From assembly GCA_035574235.1 (NCBI GenBank), contig DATLZA010000176.1:1-36791 (forward strand): a stretch of DNA of 36,791 nt. Direction: 5' to 3'. Shown in pieces: positions 31,896-36,791 of the stretch; the first letter of the stretch is position 1, and each line of letters opens with the position of its first letter. A program made the translations under genes and the position numbers. Origin of the DNA: Planctomycetota bacterium. Lineage in GTDB: Bacteria > Planctomycetota > MHYJ01 > JACPRB01. Under the pieces are notes generated by a model. That model saw only the letters and a program-made list of their open reading frames with translations, was not told the origin of the DNA and made no database searches.

Positions 31896-32222
31896 CTAAG
31901 GAGTAGTTCCCTGGGGCGTCGGCTCGGCGGGGCCGGGTGAAGGCTCCGGGGCGGGAGGCTGCGGGCGTTCCCGATCCTCCTCTTTAGGCGCCGGCGCGGG
32001 AGCTCGGTCCTGCGGGGCCGGAGGCGTCGTGTCGGGCGCCGGCGGAGCGGTTTCCCGATCCTGCGGGGGCGGCGCCGTCTCGGGGCGCTGCGGCTCCTCG
32101 GGCGCGGGCGCCCCGTTGCGCCGTTCGCGCTCCTGTCGATCCTCGCGTTCGCACCCGAACCCCGGCGCCAGGAACGCCGCTAGGAGCGCCAGGGCAAGTC
32201 CGGTTTTCAGGGCTCGAAGCAT
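31896..32222 (-). CDS. Small proline-rich lipoprotein-like protein
   Basis: The 108-residue product has an N-terminal hydrophobic segment ending in GFGC, a plausible though non-ideal lipoprotein cleavage site. A low-complexity tail of Pro, Ala, Glu, Asp and Arg follows; PP and AP pairs dominate. Such tails are flexible spacers that may cross the cell wall or hold a partner. ATG 32222 follows GAGGTGATCTC, a fair ribosome-binding site; a longer start at 32276 is possible. No enzymatic motif is present. It lies between era (117 bp upstream on the same strand) and the convergent DUF488 gene. The tail composition is unusual enough to support a real gene, but a conserved family cannot be named. Confidence 0.6.
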   Translation of the reverse strand: MLRALKTGLALALLAAFLAPGFGCEREDRQERERRNGAPAPEEPQRPETAPPPQDRETAPPAPDTTPPAPQDRAPAPAPKEEDRERPQPPAPEPSPGPAEPTPQGTTP

Positions 32223-32341
32223 GAGATCACCTCGTCGGGCGGAAGAAAGGCTCTTCGAACGAACGGGAAAAAGCACGATGCGCTTCCACCCGAATGGAGG
32301 CCCGGAAGGGGGCGCCCGTTACGCCTTTCGGAGAAAGCCGG

Positions 32342-33250
32342 CTAATAACCGAGATGCCGGAGAAACCCCGGATCTTTGCGCCACCGCGGGCGGGTCTTGA
32401 CCCACACTTCGAGGAACACGGGACGCGCGAGGATCGCCTCGATGTCCCGTCGGGCGGCGGCCCCGAGCTGCTTGAGGGCCTGCCCTCCCTTGCCGATGAG
32501 GATCGGCTTCTGGGATTCCTTGTTGACGTAGACGACGGCGCGGATGTAGTCCTTGTTCTTGCCCTCCTCGGGTCGCGCCTCGCGGTATTCTTCGATTTCG
32601 ACCGCCGTGTCGTAGGGGATTTCCTCGCCGTACAGCGCGTAGATCTTCTCGCGCAGCGCCTCGGCCGCCAGGAAACGGTCGTCCCGATCGGTCACCTGAT
32701 CGGCCGGGTACAGGGGCTCCCCCGGCGGGAGATGCCGCACGAGCGCGTCCCGGAACGCGTCCACGCCTTCGCCGCTCAGGGCGCTCAGGGCCAGCGTCTC
32801 GGCGAACCCTCCCGACGCGGCGTGCGCCTCCACCGCGGCGGCCCGCGCGTCGGCCGGAACGGTGTCGATCTTGTTGACGGCGAGGATGACCTTCCGTGCC
32901 GCCGCCGCCACGCGCGCGGCCAGGTCGCGGTCGGCGGGCTCCGGCGGGCGGGGTTCGACCAGAAGCGCCGCGACATCGGATTCCTTGAGGGCCTCCTCGG
33001 CGCGACCGAGCATGCGCCGGTCCAGCTCGTCCCGGGCCTTTTCCATGAGGCCCGGAGTGTCCAGGAGCAGCGCCTGGTAGCCCGGTCCCGTGAGAATGCC
33101 CAGCACCTTGTGCCGCGTCGTCTGGGGCTTGGGGGAGGTGATGGCGAGCTTCTCTCCCACCAGTCGGTTGAGAAGCGTGGACTTGCCGACGTTGGGCCGC
33201 CCCACCAGGGCGACGACGCCGGCACGATGCGGAACGGCCGCGTCCGTCAT
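32342..33250 (-). CDS. era: GTPase Era
   Basis: The 302-residue protein has the Era layout: an N-terminal GTPase domain and a C-terminal KH RNA-binding domain. The G1 loop GRPNVGKS lies at 17-24, G2 is present in KPQTTRHK, G3 is DTPGL, and G4 is NKID. The KH part has PILIGKGGQALKQLGAAARRDIE near 245-270. Era binds the 3' end of 16S rRNA and helps assemble the 30S ribosome. The length is normal. It has no clear operon partner: an exported DUF1501 gene lies 55 bp upstream on the same strand and a lipoprotein gene lies downstream. TAAACT just ahead of the start could be a -10 element. Confidence 0.96.
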   Translation of the reverse strand: MTDAAVPHRAGVVALVGRPNVGKSTLLNRLVGEKLAITSPKPQTTRHKVLGILTGPGYQALLLDTPGLMEKARDELDRRMLGRAEEALKESDVAALLVEPRPPEPADRDLAARVAAAARKVILAVNKIDTVPADARAAAVEAHAASGGFAETLALSALSGEGVDAFRDALVRHLPPGEPLYPADQVTDRDDRFLAAEALREKIYALYGEEIPYDTAVEIEEYREARPEEGKNKDYIRAVVYVNKESQKPILIGKGGQALKQLGAAARRDIEAILARPVFLEVWVKTRPRWRKDPGFLRHLGY

Positions 33251-33305
33251 GCCCGGAAGTTTAGCGACGCGGCCCTCGCGGCGCCAGTCCTCTTCCGGAG
33301 CGCGC

Positions 33306-34667
33306 CTACAGAAGCTCGCGGATCGGCTCCCCGCCGTCCAGAGCCGGCACGGGCCGCCCCTGGTGGTTGAGGAACTGGACGTGCGGATCGACTCCCAGCA
33401 CGTGGTAGATCGTGGCGTGGAGGTCCGCCGGCGTCAGCGGCCGCTCCTTGGGGTATTCGCCCCGGGCGTCCGTGGCGCCCACGACGCGGCCGCCCTTCAC
33501 TCCGCCGCCTCCCAGGACCGCGAACATCGCGTTGCCCCAGTGGTCGCGCCCGGGGGTTCCGCGGCCGCTTCCGTCGTTCATGCGCGGCGTGCGGCTGAAC
33601 TCGCCGCAGATGACGACGAGCACCTTCTCCAGAAGCCCGCGGCTCTCGAGGTCTTCGAAAAGCGTGGCCACGGCGGCGTCGTACCGGGGCAGGTAGTTCT
33701 CCATGCCCTGCTTGAGATCCCAGTGGTGATCCCAGCCGCCCATCTGAACGGTCACGAACGTGACGCCCGCTTCGGCCAGACGCCGCGCCAGCAGGACCGA
33801 CTGGCCCCACGTGTGGCGGCCGTAACGCTCCCGAAGCTTGGCGTCCTCGGCGCCGATGTCGAAGGCGCGGCGGACCTCGGCGCTGGTGACCAGATCGAAG
33901 GCCTGCTGCTCGAATCGGTCCATCGTCTCGAGCAGCCCGCCGGCGTCCGCCTCGCGGCGCAGGGTGTCGAACGAGCGGCGCAGCTCGCGCCGGTCCTGGA
34001 TGCGCTCCACGGTGAGGCCCCCGGGGAGCCGGAGGTTGCGGACCTGGAAATCCGCGCGGTTCGGATCGCCTTCGGTCTCGAAGGGATCCAGGTGGCGTCC
34101 CAGATAGTTGCCGCCGAAGTAGCCGGGACGGAGGCCCACGCTGGCGGCGTGGGGCACGGCGACGTACGCCGGCAGGCCGGGACGGCGCGCGCCCAGGACC
34201 TTCGTGGCGATCGACCCGAGGGAGGGGTACTTTCCGGTCGTGTCGGCCCCGCTGGCCCCCGGCCGCCCGGTCAGCATGAGATGGGCTCCGCCGAAATGGT
34301 CCCCGTCCCCATGGTGGAGCGACCGGACGATGGAGAACGTATGGGCGACCCGCGCCTGGCGGGGGAGAAGTTCCCCGATCTGCATTCCCGGGACGTTCGT
34401 CGGAATGGGGCGCCAGAAGCCGCGGTACTCGGCGGGCGCATCGGGCTTGAGGTCGTAGAGGTCCATGTGGCTGGGTCCGCCGTCCAGCCAGATGAGGATC
34501 ACCCGGGCGTCGCGGGACGCCCGGCCGGCCCGGGCCGCTTCCTCGCGGGCGCGCAGCAGCCCGGGAAGCCCGAACGAGGCCATCCCGGCCACCCCGAGCT
34601 GAACGAAGCTCCGACGGGTCATCCCGTCGCAGTACCGCGAAGCGCCGCCGGCATCGACGCGCAGCAT
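33306..34667 (-). CDS. DUF1501 protein, Tat-exported (second copy)
   Basis: The 453-residue protein has a twin-arginine leader, MTRRSFVQLGVAGMASFG, starting at residue 16. The DUF1501 body follows: VILIWLDGGPSHMDLYDLKPDAP, then GGAHLMLTGRPG, QMGGWDHHWDLKQGMENYLP, VICGEFSRTPRMN and GRDHWGNAMFAVLGGGGVKGG. It differs clearly from the first copy, so the two are not recent duplicates. It probably folds before export and belongs to the sulfatase/alkaline-phosphatase-like clan; its function is unknown. Unlike the first copy it has no PSCyt/DUF1553 gene beside it. A GGGGGGTATTC stretch precedes ATG 34667, and an AT-rich island (34706-34722) upstream probably holds the promoter. Confidence 0.9.
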   Translation of the reverse strand: MLRVDAGGASRYCDGMTRRSFVQLGVAGMASFGLPGLLRAREEAARAGRASRDARVILIWLDGGPSHMDLYDLKPDAPAEYRGFWRPIPTNVPGMQIGELLPRQARVAHTFSIVRSLHHGDGDHFGGAHLMLTGRPGASGADTTGKYPSLGSIATKVLGARRPGLPAYVAVPHAASVGLRPGYFGGNYLGRHLDPFETEGDPNRADFQVRNLRLPGGLTVERIQDRRELRRSFDTLRREADAGGLLETMDRFEQQAFDLVTSAEVRRAFDIGAEDAKLRERYGRHTWGQSVLLARRLAEAGVTFVTVQMGGWDHHWDLKQGMENYLPRYDAAVATLFEDLESRGLLEKVLVVICGEFSRTPRMNDGSGRGTPGRDHWGNAMFAVLGGGGVKGGRVVGATDARGEYPKERPLTPADLHATIYHVLGVDPHVQFLNHQGRPVPALDGGEPIRELL

Positions 34668-34705
34668 GAATACCCCCCTCGAACGAACCCGCGCGTCCCG
34701 CTCCT

Positions 34706-34722
34706 CTATAAAATATGTACAA
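34706..34722 (-). promoter_or_regulatory. AT-rich island upstream of the second DUF1501 gene
   Basis: In GC-rich DNA, the minus strand reads TTGTACATATTTTATAG just 39 bases ahead of the DUF1501 start. It contains a TTGTAC and several TATA-like words, so a promoter is likely, but the hexamers are too close together to define -35 and -10 elements. Confidence 0.35.
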
Positions 34723-34755
34723 CGCTTCCGTCCGTGAGTGACGCCGCGCCGGAAT

Positions 34756-35646
34756 TTATTTCGCGGAATCGAGCAGCCCCCGGCGCTTCATCCAGTCCTC
34801 GCACCGCCGCGGCCACGACGCCGCCGGGTGCGGAATCGGCCGGATTCCGAACCCGTGGCCGCCGGATTCATAGAGGTGAAGCTCCGCGGGAACGCCCGCC
34901 CGCCGAAGCTCCAGATAATAGCGGACGCTGTTTTCGACGGGCACGCGGTCGTCCCCCGCGTGCACGAGAAAAGCGGGCGGAGTCTCCGCCGTCACGCGGA
35001 GGCGGGGCGAAAGAACGTCGGTTTTTTCGCGATCGACGATCCCGCCCGGATAGACGAGAATCGCGAAGTCGGGCCGGCAGGAAACGGCGTCGGCCTCATC
35101 CACGGGCTCATAGGCGCGCGAGGCGAAGTTCGTGGAGAGATGGGCGGCCAGGTGTCCCCCCGCCGAGAATCCCAGGATCCCGATCCGGCCGGGATCCACG
35201 CCCCACTCCGCGGCGCGGCGGCGCAGGAGCCCCAGCGCGCGCTGGGCGTCCTGAAGGGGGAGAAGCTTGTCCGGATCGTGCGGCCGCTGCGGCACCCGAT
35301 ACTTGAGCACCGCCGCGGCGATCCCGAGCCCCCGGAGCCAGGCGGCGACCTCCTTTCCCTCGTGCCCGATCGCCAGCAGGCGGTATCCCCCGCCCGGACA
35401 GACGAGGACCGCGGCGCGGACGCTCCGCTCCTTCGGCGGAAGGTGGACCTCGATCGTCGGCCGGGACACATCGGTGAGCCGCGGAACGTCCGTCTGTCCC
35501 GGCCTGGACTCCAGGAACCGCTCGGGACCGATCTCTTCCCGTTCCCCCGGCGGCCGGCCCGGCCAAAGCTCGATGATCGTGGGCTTGCTGTCTTCCTGCG
35601 CCGCCGGCGCCCAGGCCACGGCGGCCGCCGCGATGAGAAGCACCAT
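34756..35646 (-). CDS. Exported alpha/beta hydrolase, acetyl-esterase/xylanase-esterase-like
   Basis: The 296-residue protein starts with a signal peptide of about 16 residues (hydrophobic, ending APAA) and has the fold of BD-FAE-like carbohydrate esterases. PGGGY supplies the oxyanion hole, and GFSAGGHLAAHLS holds the serine nucleophile. HAGDDRVPVENS carries the acid and GGHGFGIR the catalytic His. It probably removes acetyl or other acyl groups from polysaccharides or oligosaccharides outside the cytoplasm. A GGAGACGAAGGAC ribosome-binding site supports ATG 35646 over longer frames. It is divergent from the Tat-exported isomerase gene, 112 bp away, and fits the other glycan-directed exported enzymes in this window, such as the sialate esterase. 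Confidence 0.87.
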   Translation of the reverse strand: MVLLIAAAAVAWAPAAQEDSKPTIIELWPGRPPGEREEIGPERFLESRPGQTDVPRLTDVSRPTIEVHLPPKERSVRAAVLVCPGGGYRLLAIGHEGKEVAAWLRGLGIAAAVLKYRVPQRPHDPDKLLPLQDAQRALGLLRRRAAEWGVDPGRIGILGFSAGGHLAAHLSTNFASRAYEPVDEADAVSCRPDFAILVYPGGIVDREKTDVLSPRLRVTAETPPAFLVHAGDDRVPVENSVRYYLELRRAGVPAELHLYESGGHGFGIRPIPHPAASWPRRCEDWMKRRGLLDSAK

Positions 35647-35726
35647 GTCCTTCGTCTCCTTCTCTCCTGCAACGCCGCTCCCGGGACCGGAGTTTCGCAA
35701 CCCTGGCGAAGGAACGCCGCGGCCCT

Positions 35727-35732
35727 TATACT
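35727..35732 (+). promoter_or_regulatory. Candidate -10 of the exported isomerase gene
   Basis: TATACT lies 26 bases ahead of ATG 35759, with TGGCGA (35704-35709) 17 bp upstream as a poor -35. A GGAGGA ribosome-binding site follows. Weak prediction. Confidence 0.3.
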
Positions 35733-35758
35733 GAGCCCCCATCGGAGGAAAATCGACG

Positions 35759-36640
35759 ATGGCGGACCTGAGCCGGCGTTCGTTCCTGGGCACGGCCGCG
35801 GGCGCACTGGGCGCCGCGGGCCTGCGGGCCCCGCAGGCGCCCGGGCTTCCGGAGCCCCGCTACGTCCTTTCCTGCAACCTCGAGCTCATGTTTCCGCGCG
35901 ACCTCCCCCACGAGCGCCGCCTGGAACTCATCGCCTCCGAGGGCCTGAAGGCCTACAGCTTCTGGAACCCGCGGGGCAAGGACCTGGAAGCCCTGGCGCG
36001 GACGGCGGAGCGGCTGGGACTGACCTGCGGGAGCATCAGCGGCACGAGCCGCACCGGCTGGTCCACCGGCCTCACCCGGACGGGCGCCGAGGCCGCGTTC
36101 CTCGAGGACATCGAGGAGCACGCCCAGGCCGCCGTGCGGGTCGGCGCGCGGAACCTCGTCTGCTTCGTCGGACAGGTCCAGAAGGACATTCCCTGGGAGA
36201 TCCAGGAACGGCAGATCGTGGAGGGCCTGCGGCGGGCCGGCGACCGGGCGGAGAAGTACGACGTCTATCTCTGTCTCGAGCCGCTCAACCCCGTGGAGTC
36301 GCCGCAGATGTCCGTGCTGTCGGCCCGGGAGGGATTCCGGATCATCGCCGCCGTGAATCACCCGCGGGTCCGGATCGACTTCGACCTCTACCACCTTCAG
36401 CTCGGCGAGGGCAACCTCATCAACAACCTCCGCCGGGGGCTCGGCCAGGGCTGGATCCGCTTCGTGGAAATCGGGGACGTCCCCGGGCGGCGCGAACCGG
36501 GAACGGGCGAGGTGAACTACGCCAACATCTTCCGCGTCCTGCGCGAGCTGGGCTACGCGGGCTTCGTGGGCCTGGAACACGGAACCTCGTCCACCCCCGA
36601 GCACGCGATGCGCGCCGTCCGGTCCGTCGCCGGAGTCTGA
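35759..36640 (+). CDS. Tat-exported hydroxypyruvate isomerase-like TIM-barrel protein
   Basis: The 293-residue protein begins with SRRSFLGTAAGALGAAG, a twin-arginine leader. The body is a TIM barrel of the hydroxypyruvate isomerase group, with VGQVQKDIPWEIQERQIVEGLRRAGD (138-162) as a strong family block in two parts. Candidate catalytic/metal residues are Glu174 in CLEPLNP, Asp209 in IDFDLYHLQ and Glu272 in GLEHG. At the usual HVQI position the sequence reads FVEI (Glu237), which alters one ligand. Export of a sugar isomerase is odd but occurs in planctomycetes. The start at 35759 is 8 bases after GGAGGA. It is divergent from an exported esterase, which hints at a shared extracytoplasmic sugar task. 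Confidence 0.87.
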   Translation: MADLSRRSFLGTAAGALGAAGLRAPQAPGLPEPRYVLSCNLELMFPRDLPHERRLELIASEGLKAYSFWNPRGKDLEALARTAERLGLTCGSISGTSRTGWSTGLTRTGAEAAFLEDIEEHAQAAVRVGARNLVCFVGQVQKDIPWEIQERQIVEGLRRAGDRAEKYDVYLCLEPLNPVESPQMSVLSAREGFRIIAAVNHPRVRIDFDLYHLQLGEGNLINNLRRGLGQGWIRFVEIGDVPGRREPGTGEVNYANIFRVLRELGYAGFVGLEHGTSSTPEHAMRAVRSVAGV

Positions 36641-36791
36641 GCCGTTCCGCACAGGAATTGCCCATGCAGGGGCTCCGGCCCGACGTAAGTCCTCCGGGGC
36701 CAGGACGATGAGCCAATCCGGCGGGTCTCCCGCACGCTGCGGGCGTACGATGATTGTCTCCGCACGCCGCGGTTCCTCGTGGACGCGCATT
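36641..36791. other. Right-edge region without an assigned gene
   Basis: The last 151 bp hold a 6-bp hairpin with a 3-nt loop (36729-36743) with no T-run. A minus-strand frame stays open to the edge and reads PDWLIVLAPEDL in the middle. That frame might be the end of an opposing gene, but it also continues antisense through the isomerase gene without a stop, so it is not called. Confidence 0.3.

Noticed and set aside
34738-36711. Long plus-strand frame across the esterase and isomerase genes
   Set aside because: It runs antisense to the esterase and out of frame with the isomerase. Its Arg/Pro-rich translation is typical of shadow frames.
36729-36743. Hairpin at the right edge as a terminator
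   Set aside because: The stem has only 6 bp and no T-run, and it lies about 90 bp past the isomerase stop.
1-36791. CRISPR arrays, tRNA or rRNA genes, insertion sequences
   Set aside because: No regularly spaced repeats, cloverleaf-like segments, rRNA motifs or transposase-like proteins were seen.

Overview
The window is a stretch of very GC-rich bacterial chromosome, about two thirds G+C by eye, packed with genes. No gene-free gap exceeds 300 bp, and I see no rRNA, tRNA, CRISPR array, insertion sequence or phage gene. The gene families point to a member of the Planctomycetota. They include a protein carrying planctomycete-type cytochrome c, DUF1549 and DUF1553 domains, two Tat-exported DUF1501 proteins, a DUF1080 (3-keto-disaccharide hydrolase-like) protein, Gfo/Idh dehydrogenases, a sialate O-acetylesterase and several exported esterases. 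The genus cannot be named from this sequence.

Layout, left half. Bases 1-132 hold the end of a hemerythrin-like gene. Bases 234-7322 are a seven-gene operon behind a good promoter: a UPF0261/Tm-1-like protein, a creatininase-family protein, a GlcD/AGPS-like FAD oxidase, a cysteine-depleted Fe-S partner, a D-tagatose 3-epimerase-like enzyme, a secreted protein and a DUF1080 protein. It meets a Gfo/Idh oxidoreductase gene end to end. That gene is divergent from a XylR-type (LacI-sensor plus AraC-HTH) regulator. An alpha/beta hydrolase and a FucP-like sugar MFS permease follow. The permease promoter resembles that of the first operon, so I infer one carbohydrate uptake and oxidation regulon: permease, regulator, two dehydrogenase systems, an epimerase and a glycoside-active secreted protein. 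Next come a translationally coupled secreted pair (FG-GAP protein and ENPP-like phosphodiesterase), homoserine kinase (thrB) and a fatty-acid desaturase.

Middle. On the minus strand lie a sialate O-acetylesterase and, reading from 24279 down to 18635, a coupled four-gene unit: ECF sigma factor, FecR-like anti-sigma protein with an extra extracellular domain, PSCyt1/DUF1549/DUF1553 protein and DUF1501 protein. Each junction overlaps by 1 to 11 bases. This is the most system-like cassette in the window.

Right half. A pyruvate carboxylase gene with a clear promoter is followed by an LsrG-like ABM protein and an iron-containing alcohol dehydrogenase. An uncharacterised Trp/Gly-rich protein lies antisense to the dehydrogenase tail. 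Then come a group 1/2-type sigma-70 factor coupled to a DUF488 protein, a Pro-rich lipoprotein, the GTPase gene era, a second DUF1501 gene, an exported acetyl-esterase-like hydrolase and a Tat-exported hydroxypyruvate-isomerase-like protein. Neighbouring convergent genes repeatedly overlap at their 3' ends (4, 64 and 124 bp).
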